A stretch of DNA of 17,688 bases from Candidatus Pacearchaeota archaeon UBA92 (GTDB taxonomy: Archaea > Nanobdellota > Nanobdellia > Pacearchaeales > GW2011-AR1). A program made the translations under genes and the position numbers. Below are positions 1 through 6,712 of this stretch, in pieces. The notes under the pieces are model-generated. The model did not search any database, was not told where the DNA came from, and was given only the letters and a program-made list of their open reading frames with translations. The DNA is taken from assembly GCA_002497285.1 (NCBI GenBank), contig DANJ01000012.1, positions 1 through 17,688 of the forward strand. The letters run 5' to 3'. Each line of letters starts with the position of its first letter. Positions within the stretch are counted from its first letter, which is position 1.

Positions 1-32
1 TAGCTCTCGCTAATCAAAACCTGTATTTCCAT
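1..32 (-). CDS. 5' end of an unidentified protein gene, cut by the window edge
   Basis: Only the first ten codons are visible (MEIQVLISES...), so the product cannot be named. The start is well supported. The ATG is the complement of 30-32, and a strong Shine-Dalgarno sequence GGAGGTA lies on the minus strand at 41-35, three bases upstream of it. A TATA-like TAAATAAAC at 79-71 would place transcription start near position 50. The gene diverges from the damaged insertion sequence to its right. Confidence 0.6.
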   Translation of the reverse strand, partial: MEIQVLISES

Positions 33-70
33 TTTACCTCCGCACGAAGCGTGTTGTCGCGCTCCACAAA

Positions 71-79
71 GTTTATTTA
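71..79 (-). promoter_or_regulatory. TATA-like element for the partial minus-strand gene
   Basis: On the minus strand this reads TAAATAAAC. It lies about 25 nt before the expected start near 50 and about 43 nt before the ATG, leaving a short leader that carries GGAGGTA. This is a weak match judged by spacing only. Confidence 0.35.
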
Positions 80-109
80 CGAGAGAAAGCTACCACTACA
101 AATGTTGTT

Positions 110-135
110 CAGGGAGTAGCAACTTGCTCTCCCTG
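110..135 (+). repeat. Near-perfect inverted repeat (hairpin) at the left end of the IS
   Basis: CAGGGAG(T)AGCAA is followed almost directly by TTGCTCTCCCTG, its reverse complement apart from one extra T. A T-rich stretch (TTTTATATTTATTTT) follows. It may be an IS subterminal hairpin, or a structure that stops read-through into the transposase. Confidence 0.5.
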
Positions 136-161
136 TTTTATATTTATTTTAGTAGAAATAA

Positions 162-1193
162 TTACCGCAATTCATTCATTGGCTTGAAAGCCAAGGATTT
201 CTTGCGGAAGGATTAAAGAACGCTTACGAAGTAGAAGAAAGCCCAGTAAAACAGCAAATAGAATTAATCATAAATAAACCTCTTGATGATTGTTGCCCCT
301 ATTGTGCTTCAAAGAATATAACCAAGTTCGGAGTAAGGCACGACAAATCAGGAGATAAGCAAAGATTTAGCTGTAAGGATTGTCATAAAAAGTTTGTTCT
401 ATCTCCAATTAAGAACATAAAAGGAAACGCTAAATTAGTTTGTTTGGCTATGGATTGCTATTACAAGGGATTAAGCTACTGAGATATTGCAGACCAGTTC
501 TCACAATTCTATGGCTTAAAATTACATCACGAAACAATAAGAAGATGGGTTTTAAGATTTACAGAGGTTATGGAGAAATATAGCAAGACATTAACTCCTA
601 AAACTTCTGGGGTTTGGAACGCAGATGAAACTATGGTTAAAACAAAAAGAGGAATAGATAAGAAAAATCCTAATGCTGAATTTGATTATGTCTGGAATGT
701 AATGGATAAAGAAACTAAGTTTTTACTGGCTTCTGTTAATTCAGGCAGAGGTAGAAGTTCAAAAGACGCCCAGAAAGTTATGACGGAAGCATACAAACAA
801 AATGTCAAAATGCCTAACCAAATTATCACTGATAAATTGGGTGCTTATCAAGACGGAATAAGAAAGACATTTAGAAACTGGGGTGCAGAGAGAAAAGTTA
901 AGCACACTTCAATACTCGGACAAAGAAGGGTAGTGAATAATAATGCTATTGAAAACTTGCATACTCATCAAAAGGAATTTCAGAAAGTAAGGAGAGGAAT
1001 AACAGAAGTTCAGGATTATTCAGATGGCTTCAAAGTATTTCACAATTTCATAAAGAAGTGCGAGAAAGATAAATTAACTCCTGCTGAAAGGTGCGGAATA
1101 GGTTTATCTGGCAACAGATGGGAAACTATGCTGTTAAATTCAATTAAACAACCGAAAGCGACAGGAGAGATAATTATGGCTAAATCAACCTAA
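162..1193 (+). pseudogene. IS6/IS240-like DDE transposase, interrupted by an in-frame TGA
   Basis: A single frame is open from 162 and encodes a transposase. First comes a zinc-ribbon (CPYC ... CKDC, about 291-383), then a helical DNA-binding stretch, then the DDE catalytic core. Catalytic residues are visible in the 570-1193 part: D of WNADET, D of ITDKLGAY and E of NNAIENLHTHQ. An in-frame TGA at 480-482 splits the protein after YKGLSY, where relatives usually carry Arg; one C-to-T change of CGA would explain it. No usable start codon is found before the break: TAA at 159-161 precedes the frame and there is no in-frame ATG until 450. A shorter product from ATG 570 would keep the DDE core but lose the zinc ribbon, so activity in cis is unlikely. 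The neighbouring ALDH gene ends in TGA, so TGA is a stop in this genome. Confidence 0.8.
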
Positions 1194-1219
1194 TCTGCGA
1201 CAATCCCTGCCTGGAAAGA

Positions 1220-1245
1220 TTTATATACTTACACATCTTACACAT
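1220..1245 (+). promoter_or_regulatory. Toxin-antitoxin promoter: TATA box with tandem 9-bp repeat
   Basis: The TATA element TTTATATA (1220-1227) is preceded by the purine-rich GGAAAGA, a possible BRE. Immediately after it, CTTACACAT occurs twice head-to-tail with no spacer (1228-1236 and 1237-1245), covering the expected initiation region. Ribbon-helix-helix antitoxins typically bind short tandem repeats, so this is probably the operator for autoregulation by the next gene. AGGAAAG upstream of ATG 1266 can serve as ribosome-binding site. Confidence 0.6.
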
Positions 1246-1265
1246 AATACACAGGAAAGATAAAA

Positions 1266-1499
1266 ATGGTAAATCTGACGCTGGCAATACCAGATGATAT
1301 GAAGAAGGAAATGGACAAATTTCCTGAAATGAATTGGAGCGAGATAGCCAGAGCTTCAATAAAGAAACGCCTTGAGCTGCTTAAAAAATTCAGGGAGTTT
1401 ACGAAAGACAGCGAGATGACAATGGAGGATGCTATTAGGTTAGGAAGAGAAGTTAATAAAGGAAGATTTGAGAAACTGAAGAAACAAGGACTTATTTAA
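1266..1499 (+). CDS. VapB-like ribbon-helix-helix antitoxin
   Basis: The 77-aa product is inferred to be the antitoxin of a type II module. It would bind DNA through an N-terminal beta-strand (VNLTLAIPDD) and a following helix-turn-helix (about residues 22-40, containing NWSEIARASIKKRL), as in CopG/RHH antitoxins. The charged C-terminal part (about 40-77) would wrap and neutralise the toxin. The stop codon TAA (1497-1499) is immediately followed by the toxin ATG at 1500, a typical antitoxin-toxin junction that couples translation. The start is supported by AGGAAAG about 6 nt upstream. The gene sits directly beside the decayed IS at the left. Confidence 0.75.
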   Translation: MVNLTLAIPDDMKKEMDKFPEMNWSEIARASIKKRLELLKKFREFTKDSEMTMEDAIRLGREVNKGRFEKLKKQGLI

Positions 1500-1910
1500 A
1501 TGAAATTTGTAGTTGATGCAAATGTGCTGTTTTCTGCCCTGATAAAGCAGGGAACAAGTATAGAAATCTTACTCAACCCTTTCTTCTCATTTTATTCTCC
1601 TGACTTTGCTTATGAAGAGTTCTTAGAGCACGGCAATGAAGTTATTAATAAAACCCATAGAGATGCAGAAGATTTTATTGAAATTGACAGGACCTTGAAA
1701 GAAACCATTAATTTTACCTCTGTAAATTATTATAAGGATAAACTGCCCGATGCGATGAACCTTGCCCTTGATAAAGATGATATTGATTATTTTGCTCTTG
1801 CGTTGAAGCTTGGATGTTGCATCTGGAGCAATGATAAGAAGATGAAAGAGCAGGATAAAGTAATAGTTTATTCGACTAAAGAACTTGTTGATGAGTTTGA
1901 ACTAGGGTGA
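1500..1910 (+). CDS. PIN-domain toxin, VapC-like ribonuclease
   Basis: This 136-aa PIN-domain protein is probably the endoribonuclease toxin partner of the preceding antitoxin. The acidic metal-binding residues expected of a PIN fold are present: D6 in VVDANVL, glutamates around 39-43 (YEEFLE), D93-D96 in DKDDIDYFALAL and D112 in WSNDKK. The length is normal for the family. VapC toxins cleave tRNA or rRNA, but the target cannot be read from sequence. Some archaeal PIN proteins of this subgroup (DANVLFSALI start) are annotated only as predicted nucleic-acid-binding proteins. The direct abutment with an RHH gene favours the toxin reading. Confidence 0.8.
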   Translation: MKFVVDANVLFSALIKQGTSIEILLNPFFSFYSPDFAYEEFLEHGNEVINKTHRDAEDFIEIDRTLKETINFTSVNYYKDKLPDAMNLALDKDDIDYFALALKLGCCIWSNDKKMKEQDKVIVYSTKELVDEFELG

Positions 1911-1952
1911 TTAACCGCAATCCTTTTAACTTCTGATTTACTGGGCAGTAAT

Positions 1953-2696
1953 ATGAGAAACGGATATCCTAAATTTCCTGAAAAACATCTACAAGAAGCA
2001 TTGTTCAGCCCTGACGACTACGTTAAATACAGAAAGTATCCTAAAAAAAGTCTCCCAAAAAAGTATGTTATCACATGGCAAAAAGGTGCACTGGACTATT
2101 TTAAAAGAAAGTATAAGCCGAAGAAAAGAAGCCTTTATTCGTTGATAAACCTCCATATCAAAAAAGATATAGGATTTATAAAAATGACTGGAATAGTGGC
2201 GCCGAATGCAGTCACAGTCATGGAAGAGCTTATTGCTCTTGGATGCAGAGAATTTGTCTGCGTTGGCACAGCAGGAGGATTGCATCATGAAGGAGTTTTC
2301 TTATGTGATAAGGCATTAAGAGATGAGGGAACAAGCTATCATTATGTTAAGCATGGAAAGTTCAGTTTTCCCGATAAGAAATTGACTGATAAATTAGGAA
2401 AAAGCATTGAAAAGAAAGGCATGGAATATTTTCAAGGCACGACCTGGACTATAGATACACCTTATAGGGAAAGCAAAGCGGAAATAGAGATGTATGCAAA
2501 GAAAGGAATCTCAACAGTAGAGATGGAAGCGTCTGCTGTTTTTGCTCTTGCTGAGTATAGAAAAGTTTCTATTGCCTCTGCATTTGTAGTCTCAGACGTA
2601 TTAAAAACAGAGTGGGAGCCAAAATTCCATAAACTTAATGTTAGAACAGCTTTAAACAAACTGGTTGATGCTGCAATGGACTGCCTTAACTCATAA
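1953..2696 (+). CDS. Nucleoside phosphorylase (uridine/purine phosphorylase family)
   Basis: This 247-aa protein belongs to the PNP/UDP phosphorylase superfamily, which splits a nucleoside with phosphate into base and ribose-1-phosphate. Seen in the sequence: the phosphate-binding glycine motif VGTAGGL (about 104-110), an arginine in LRDEGTSYHY (about 122-131), the ribose-binding hallmark TVEMEASAVFALA (about 188-200) and the late Ser-Asp in VVSD (about 212-215) that contacts the base. An N-terminal extension of about 40 residues resembles COG2820-type uridine phosphorylases. Purine or pyrimidine preference cannot be decided by eye. A TATA-like TTTTAAC about 27 nt before ATG 1953 suggests a leaderless transcript. 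It probably feeds nucleoside salvage in a cell with limited biosynthesis. Confidence 0.82.
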   Translation: MRNGYPKFPEKHLQEALFSPDDYVKYRKYPKKSLPKKYVITWQKGALDYFKRKYKPKKRSLYSLINLHIKKDIGFIKMTGIVAPNAVTVMEELIALGCREFVCVGTAGGLHHEGVFLCDKALRDEGTSYHYVKHGKFSFPDKKLTDKLGKSIEKKGMEYFQGTTWTIDTPYRESKAEIEMYAKKGISTVEMEASAVFALAEYRKVSIASAFVVSDVLKTEWEPKFHKLNVRTALNKLVDAAMDCLNS

Positions 2697-2737
2697 GGTT
2701 TATAACTTTCTTTATTCTTATTACGTAGAGAGGAGAT

Positions 2738-4195
2738 ATGGAATACCTGAATTATATTGATGGGAAATGGGTGAAATCTGCGTCTAAGGAAGTATTTGAC
2801 AGCCTGAATCCTGCCACAGAACAGAGCATTGGCAAATTTCAGAAGTCCAAGAGAGAAGATGTATTGAGGGCAATTTCAGCTGCAAATGCTGCTTTTCCGG
2901 CTTGGAGAGATATGCCTGCGCCAAAAAGGGCTGAATATCTTTGGAAAATTAAAGAACTTCTTGTAAAAGATAAGGAAAAACTGGCGAGATTGGAAGTTAA
3001 AGAAATGGGCAAGATAATTTCAGAAGCACGCGGTGACGTACAGGAAGCTATTGATGTCTTTGAATATATGGCTGGAGAAGGAAGAAGATTATTTGGCCAT
3101 ACAGCTAAATCTGAACTGCCTAATAAATTTGCAATGACTATCAGGAACCCTGTAGGTGTTGTCGGCTTAATTACCCCGTGGAATTTCCCTATTGCGATTC
3201 CTGCCTGGAAAATTGCACCTGCTTTAGTCTGCGGAAATACAATTGTCTTTAAGCCATCAAGCGATACGCCATTATGTGCTATTGCTCTAGCACAGATAAT
3301 TGAAAAAGCTGGCGTTCCAAAAGGAGTTTTCAATCTTGTTACTGGCTCTGGAGCTGATGTTGGGGGCGAAATAATAAGGAATAAAGATGTTCTTGGCATT
3401 TCATTTACAGGAAGCAAGACAACTGGAGAGATGATATTGAAGACAGCAGGAATAAAAAAAGTCGGCCTTGAATTAGGAGGAAAGAATGCTATCATTATCA
3501 ATGAGGATGCTAATTTACACATTGCTGTTGACGGCGTTCTCTGGGGCGCTTTTGGAACGACAGGACAGAGATGCACTGCAACAAGCAGGGTAATAGTGCA
3601 TGAGAAAGTAAAAAAGAAATTTGAGAGTATGCTTTTAGAGAGGGTTAAAAAGTTAAAATTAGGTGATGGTATGAAAGCAGATGTCGGACCTTTAATCAAT
3701 AAAGCTGCTGTTGAGAAAAGCCAGAGATATGCGCAGATAGGGCAGCAGGAAGGAGCTAAGTTGCTGTATGGCGGAGAAGCTAAAAAAATTAAAGGCAAAG
3801 GATTCTTCTTCGAGCCAACTATATTCACAGATTGCAAATCTTCTATGCGGATATGCCAGCAGGAAATATTTGGACCGGTATTATCAATTATTTCTGTGAA
3901 AGATATGGAAGAGGCGATTAAGATTGCTAATGATGTTGAATATGGCCTTTCGTCTGCAATTTACACAGAAAGTATGAAGGCCGCATTTGACGCAATCAAT
4001 AAAATTGAGAGCGGGATCACTTACATAAACTCAAGCACTATTGGGGCAGAAGTGCATCTGCCTTTCGGTGGAGTTAAAGGGACGGGTAATGGCACTCGCG
4101 AAGCTGGAATTCAGGGTATCGAAGAGTTCTCGGAAACAAAGACAGTTTATTTTGATTATTCCGGGCGATTGCAGAAGGCGCAGGGGATTGACTGA
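2738..4195 (+). CDS. NAD(P)-dependent aldehyde dehydrogenase
   Basis: The full-length 485-aa aldehyde dehydrogenase oxidises an aldehyde to the acid with NAD(P). All key residues are present: N149 in TPWNFP, K172 in VFKPSS, the FTGS turn (223-226), general base E245 in LELGGKN, nucleophile C279 in GQRCTATSR and the EIFGPV motif. The C-terminus (HLPFGGVKGTGNGTREAG) resembles the succinate-semialdehyde, 2-oxoglutarate-semialdehyde and aminoadipate-semialdehyde subgroups. The nearby class-III aminotransferase at 5134 makes an omega-semialdehyde a reasonable substrate; this is inference. The start is fixed by GAGAGGAGAT just before ATG, and a TATA-like TTTATAAC lies at about 2700. The long open frame on the opposite strand (2839-3837) is a codon-bias shadow. 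Confidence 0.9.
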   Translation: MEYLNYIDGKWVKSASKEVFDSLNPATEQSIGKFQKSKREDVLRAISAANAAFPAWRDMPAPKRAEYLWKIKELLVKDKEKLARLEVKEMGKIISEARGDVQEAIDVFEYMAGEGRRLFGHTAKSELPNKFAMTIRNPVGVVGLITPWNFPIAIPAWKIAPALVCGNTIVFKPSSDTPLCAIALAQIIEKAGVPKGVFNLVTGSGADVGGEIIRNKDVLGISFTGSKTTGEMILKTAGIKKVGLELGGKNAIIINEDANLHIAVDGVLWGAFGTTGQRCTATSRVIVHEKVKKKFESMLLERVKKLKLGDGMKADVGPLINKAAVEKSQRYAQIGQQEGAKLLYGGEAKKIKGKGFFFEPTIFTDCKSSMRICQQEIFGPVLSIISVKDMEEAIKIANDVEYGLSSAIYTESMKAAFDAINKIESGITYINSSTIGAEVHLPFGGVKGTGNGTREAGIQGIEEFSETKTVYFDYSGRLQKAQGID

Positions 4196-4204
4196 GTCCT
4201 AAAC

Positions 4205-4219
4205 GAAAGATTTATATAA
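4205..4219 (+). promoter_or_regulatory. BRE/TATA promoter of the first small winged-helix gene
   Basis: GAAAGA is followed by TTTATATAA (4211-4219), a textbook archaeal BRE/TATA arrangement. Transcription would begin near 4241, leaving about 9 nt before ATG 4250. AT-rich arms TATTATA (4225-4231) and TATAATA (4241-4247) form a loose inverted repeat across the start region that could be an operator. Confidence 0.6.
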
Positions 4220-4249
4220 GTCCATATTATAGTATAAGTATATAATAAC

Positions 4250-4510
4250 ATGGCAAACCAAGTCCTGCACTATCCGAGATTAGACACTGTCCTTAATGTG
4301 GAGAATCTTATAAAAAAGGCGAAAGAGCCGGTGTCTAAGAATGAAATTGACAGAAGGCTCTCTAAAAAAATAATGAGGCCTACATTGAACTTAATCTTAA
4401 ATTATTTGGAGGAGAGTGGGAAAATAGCTGTTCTGAAGGAAGGAATTATCTGGATATATCATGAGGATATAAGCAGAGCCTTAAAGGCCAAGTTGAAAAA
4501 AGCATTATGA
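4250..4510 (+). CDS. Small winged-helix DNA-binding protein (orphan antitoxin-like paralog)
   Basis: The 86-aa protein has a predicted winged-helix fold: helix 1 about 13-26, helix 2 about 31-38, recognition helix about 43-57 (RPTLNLILNYLEESGKI) and a wing IAVLKEGIIWIYH. It is clearly paralogous to the product of 6434-6712. The two share the pattern H-aromatic-P-x-L-(D/N)TVL-x-VE, then TL-x-LIL-x-YLE and GI-x-WIY. That second gene is followed by a RelE-like toxin, whereas this one has no toxin partner. It may therefore be an orphan antitoxin or a free-standing repressor. It has its own TATA promoter and is separated from the next gene by a hairpin. Confidence 0.65.
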   Translation: MANQVLHYPRLDTVLNVENLIKKAKEPVSKNEIDRRLSKKIMRPTLNLILNYLEESGKIAVLKEGIIWIYHEDISRALKAKLKKAL

Positions 4511-4527
4511 GGTGAGAGGATAAAATT

Positions 4528-4569
4528 ATGTGGGCACAATATTGGTTTAAATTAGAAATGTGCCCATAT
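4528..4569 (+). repeat. 11-bp stem-loop between winged-helix gene and reductase
   Basis: ATGTGGGCACA (4528-4538) pairs with TGTGCCCATAT (4559-4569) over 11 bp with one G-T wobble and a 20-nt loop. It lies 17 nt after the stop of the upstream gene and before the promoter of the next, where a transcript end or processing site is plausible. There is no strong T-run directly after it, so a terminator role is a guess. Confidence 0.5.
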
Positions 4570-4586
4570 CAAGATTTATTGGTAAC

Positions 4587-4628
4587 TTTTATAATCTTAA
4601 CATTCTTTTACATTATTGTCCAAAGAGG
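4587..4628 (+). promoter_or_regulatory. Promoter and ribosome-binding site of the reductase-aminotransferase pair
   Basis: The TATA-like TTTTATAAT (4587-4595) predicts a start near 4617. AGAGG at 4624-4628 sits five bases before ATG 4634. Together they favour ATG 4634 over the upstream in-frame TTG at 4616, which would lie at the transcript's very end. Confidence 0.5.
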
Positions 4629-4633
4629 CAAAA

Positions 4634-5137
4634 ATGAAAGTAGTTTTATACATGGCAATGACGGCTAATGGTTACATCGCTAAAGAGGATGGTGAAACTC
4701 CCTGGTCTGATGCAGCATGGAACAATTATTATAGCATTGCCAAGGGTTTCAGAGCAATGATATTGGGAAGAAGAACATATGAAATAATGAGAAAAATTGA
4801 CGAGTTTGATAAAATAGGAAATCCATTTACTGTAGTTGTCTCGTATGAAAATAAAAAAAAAGAGAAAAATTTCAATTTTGTGAAGTCTCCAAAAGAAGCT
4901 ATTGCTTTGCTTAAGAAAAAAGGATTTGAAAAAGTTCTTTTGGGAGGGGGAGGAAGCGTGAATTCCTCATTCATTAAAGATAATCTGATAGACGAAATAT
5001 ACATTGATATTGAGCCGTTAATTTTTGGCAAAGGAATAAAATTATTTGCTGATGGAAATTTTGATAGAAAGTTAAAACTGATTGGGGTTAAAAAGACAGG
5101 GAACTTGGTACAGGCGCATTATGAGGTGAAGAGATGA
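4634..5137 (+). CDS. RibD C-terminal / dihydrofolate-reductase-like reductase
   Basis: The product is 167 aa from the chosen ATG. It belongs to the RibD_C/DHFR-like fold: MKVVLYMAMTANGYIA at the N-terminus, MILGRRTYEIM for dinucleotide-phosphate binding, and the C-terminal signature VLLGGGGSVNSSFIKDNLIDEIYIDIEPLIFGKGIKLF. Family members reduce pteridine- or ribosyl-pyrimidine-like substrates with NADPH. Whether this one is a true dihydrofolate reductase or a riboflavin-pathway reductase cannot be said. Its stop codon overlaps the aminotransferase start by four bases (ATGA at 5134-5137), so the two are translated as a unit. An in-frame TTG at 4616 is an alternative start but has no ribosome-binding site of its own. 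Confidence 0.8.
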   Translation: MKVVLYMAMTANGYIAKEDGETPWSDAAWNNYYSIAKGFRAMILGRRTYEIMRKIDEFDKIGNPFTVVVSYENKKKEKNFNFVKSPKEAIALLKKKGFEKVLLGGGGSVNSSFIKDNLIDEIYIDIEPLIFGKGIKLFADGNFDRKLKLIGVKKTGNLVQAHYEVKR

Positions 5138-6345
5138 TAAAACTCAAAACAAAAATTCCTGGCTTAAGAAGTACGCGAATACTTGCCGGGCTGAAGAAGA
5201 AGAACGGCGGCTGGGGTGAGCCACATCCGCTTGTGCTGTCTGGAAAAGGGAAAGGGGCATATTGTGAGGACATTGATGGAAATGTATTCTTGGATTTTGC
5301 ATGCCAGATCGCTTCAAATCCCCTTGGATATAATCATCCTGAATTGCTGAAGGTGGTTTCTGATTATAACAAGAGATTTCCATTAAAATATGCAGGACAG
5401 GACTTCACTATTGAAGAGCATCTTGATATGATTGAAAGTATTTTAGGAATTTCTCCTGGAATGAATCAGGTATTTTTGTCAAACAGCGGGGCTGAAGCTG
5501 TTGAGAATGCTATCAAGATTGCTATGCATGACAGGAATAAGAAAAAATTTACAGTCAGCTTTCAGGGAGCTTTCCATGGAAGAACTCTTGGGGCATTGAG
5601 CTTACATCATTCTAAACCAGTCCATCGGGAAGGATATATATTAGAGCCGAATAAAGAGCTTCCTTTTTCAGATTTAGCTGGAGATGAATTGCAAGAGACG
5701 ATAAAGCAGCATGGGGCTGATGCTGTTGCATTTGTGATACTGGAGCATTTGCAGGGGGAGGGAGGATATAGAATTCCTTCTGATAAGATGGTTAAGGGTG
5801 TCTATTCAATATGCAAGAAAAATGGAATTCCTTATATTGCTGATGAGGTGCAGGCAGGGATAGGAAGAACTGGCAAATGGTGGAGTTTCGAGCATTATGG
5901 AATAAAGCCGGATATATTCTCTTCAGCAAAGGCCCTGCAGGTTGGAGCCACCGTTGCAAGAAAAGGGTTCTTCCCTGATGAGCCCGGATCGATATCATCC
6001 ACTTGGGGAGGAGGGCATGCCCTTGATCTTGCTGTTGGTATGAAAACAATTGAACTGATTAAGAAACATAAATTATTGGAAAGCAACAGGAAAAATGGCG
6101 ATTACATCAAGAAAAGATTGAATGAACTAAGATTGGAAGGAGTCAGAGGCAGAGGTCTTGCTATTGCTTTTGACCTGGAGAATGGCAAGAGGGATAAGTT
6201 TGTTCTTGAGTGTGCCAGGCATGGCTTATTAGTTTTAGGATGCGGCATAAATTCAGTTAGAGTTATTCCGCCTTATGTTATCAAAAAAGATGAGATTGAT
6301 GAGGGGATTGATGTAATTGGGAAGGTTGTGAAGATTTTGAGGTGA
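5134..6345 (+). CDS. Class-III PLP-dependent aminotransferase (4-aminobutyrate type)
   Basis: This 403-aa fold-type-I PLP enzyme transfers an amino group from an omega-amino acid, such as GABA, to a 2-oxo acid; the exact substrate is inferred. Seen: the phosphate-binding SNSGAEAVENAIK (about 116-128), the PLP-stacking FHGRTLGAL (147-155), D237 in IADEVQAGIGRTG that anchors the pyridine nitrogen, Schiff-base K266 in SSAKALQ, and STWGGG (about 289-294) for the partner subunit's phosphate contact. It is somewhat shorter than the usual 430-450 aa. It is translationally coupled to the reductase by an ATGA overlap. With the aldehyde dehydrogenase at 2738 it could oxidise an omega-amino acid to a dicarboxylate. 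Ornithine, lysine or racemase activity also occurs in this family. Confidence 0.88.
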   Translation: MIKLKTKIPGLRSTRILAGLKKKNGGWGEPHPLVLSGKGKGAYCEDIDGNVFLDFACQIASNPLGYNHPELLKVVSDYNKRFPLKYAGQDFTIEEHLDMIESILGISPGMNQVFLSNSGAEAVENAIKIAMHDRNKKKFTVSFQGAFHGRTLGALSLHHSKPVHREGYILEPNKELPFSDLAGDELQETIKQHGADAVAFVILEHLQGEGGYRIPSDKMVKGVYSICKKNGIPYIADEVQAGIGRTGKWWSFEHYGIKPDIFSSAKALQVGATVARKGFFPDEPGSISSTWGGGHALDLAVGMKTIELIKKHKLLESNRKNGDYIKKRLNELRLEGVRGRGLAIAFDLENGKRDKFVLECARHGLLVLGCGINSVRVIPPYVIKKDEIDEGIDVIGKVVKILR

Positions 6346-6379
6346 AAACCTTTTTAATGAACTTTTAGCACAGAAAACC

Positions 6380-6411
6380 TTAAATATCTACTTGTATGTA
6401 ATAATTACATA
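6380..6411 (+). promoter_or_regulatory. TATA box and perfect palindromic operator of the winged-helix/RelE pair
   Basis: The TATA-like TTAAATAT (6380-6387) is followed by the 17-nt palindrome TATGTAATAATTACATA (6395-6411), whose 8-bp arms flank one central A. It lies across the expected transcription start, so protein bound there would block initiation. The likely binder is the winged-helix product encoded at 6434. Upstream, 6346-6370 contains T-runs after the aminotransferase stop that may end its transcript. Confidence 0.55.
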
Positions 6412-6433
6412 TATATAACTAAAAGTTATCAAA

Positions 6434-6712
6434 ATGTCACAAAAAATAAAGGATAAAAAGCCATTGCATTGGCCGACGCTCAATACTGTGCTGATGGTTG
6501 AAAGCATGTTAAGAAATATGAACAAGTCTGTGATTTCTATAGCAGAGTTAAAAAGAAAACTGCCAAGGCAGATTAATCACAATACTCTTGTTCTTATCTT
6601 GCAGTATTTGGAGATGAGCAATAAAATAGCTTTTGGACTGAAGGGAATAACTTGGATATATAATGATAATCCAAAGCTAAAAAAGGCAATTTATGAGGGT
6701 TTTGAGATATGA
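6434..6712 (+). CDS. Small winged-helix protein, probable antitoxin of the RelE-like toxin
   Basis: The 92-aa winged-helix protein is paralogous to the product of 4250-4510. Shared landmarks are LHWPTLNTVLMVESML (about 11-26), a middle helix INHNTLVLILQYLEMSNKI (about 47-65) and the wing GITWIYND. The final codons overlap the start of the RelE-like gene (ATGA, 6709-6712), the organisation of a type II antitoxin-toxin operon. A perfect palindrome covers its promoter, consistent with autorepression. RelE partners are more often RHH or Phd-like antitoxins. A winged-helix partner is less usual, though such pairs recur in archaeal genomes to my knowledge. The antitoxin role is inferred from position. 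Confidence 0.65.
   Translation: MSQKIKDKKPLHWPTLNTVLMVESMLRNMNKSVISIAELKRKLPRQINHNTLVLILQYLEMSNKIAFGLKGITWIYNDNPKLKKAIYEGFEI

Larger units (their letters stand above)
110..1209 (+). mobile_element. Decayed insertion sequence with IS6/IS240-like DDE transposase; ends approximate
   Basis: The element is defined by the transposase pseudogene at 162-1193. Tentative ends are CAGGGAGTAGCAA at 110 and, on the complement of 1209, CAGGGATTGTCGC. They agree at about 8 of 13 positions, including the first six. The resulting length of 1.1 kb matches the intact element at 15141-16234. No matching target duplication is visible in the flanks, so the ends are uncertain. Confidence 0.5.

Noticed and set aside
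480..482. TGA read as a sense codon (genetic code change)
   Set aside because: The aldehyde dehydrogenase, reductase and PIN-toxin genes in this window end with TGA at the expected family length, so TGA is a stop here.
2839..3837. 332-codon open frame on the minus strand
   Set aside because: It lies wholly inside the aldehyde dehydrogenase gene, whose catalytic residues are all present. The antisense translation shows no domain pattern and has no promoter or ribosome-binding site.
4616..4633. TTG start for the reductase
   Set aside because: The TTG is at the predicted transcription start and has no ribosome-binding site, while ATG 4634 has AGAGG five bases before it and matches family starts.
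4528..4668. 46-aa open frame starting MWAQYWFKLE with a hydrophobic segment
   Set aside because: It has a passable GGTGAGAGG upstream and a membrane-like stretch. However, it contains the hairpin at 4528-4569, overlaps the promoter of the reductase gene and runs into that gene out of frame. Chance coding is more likely.
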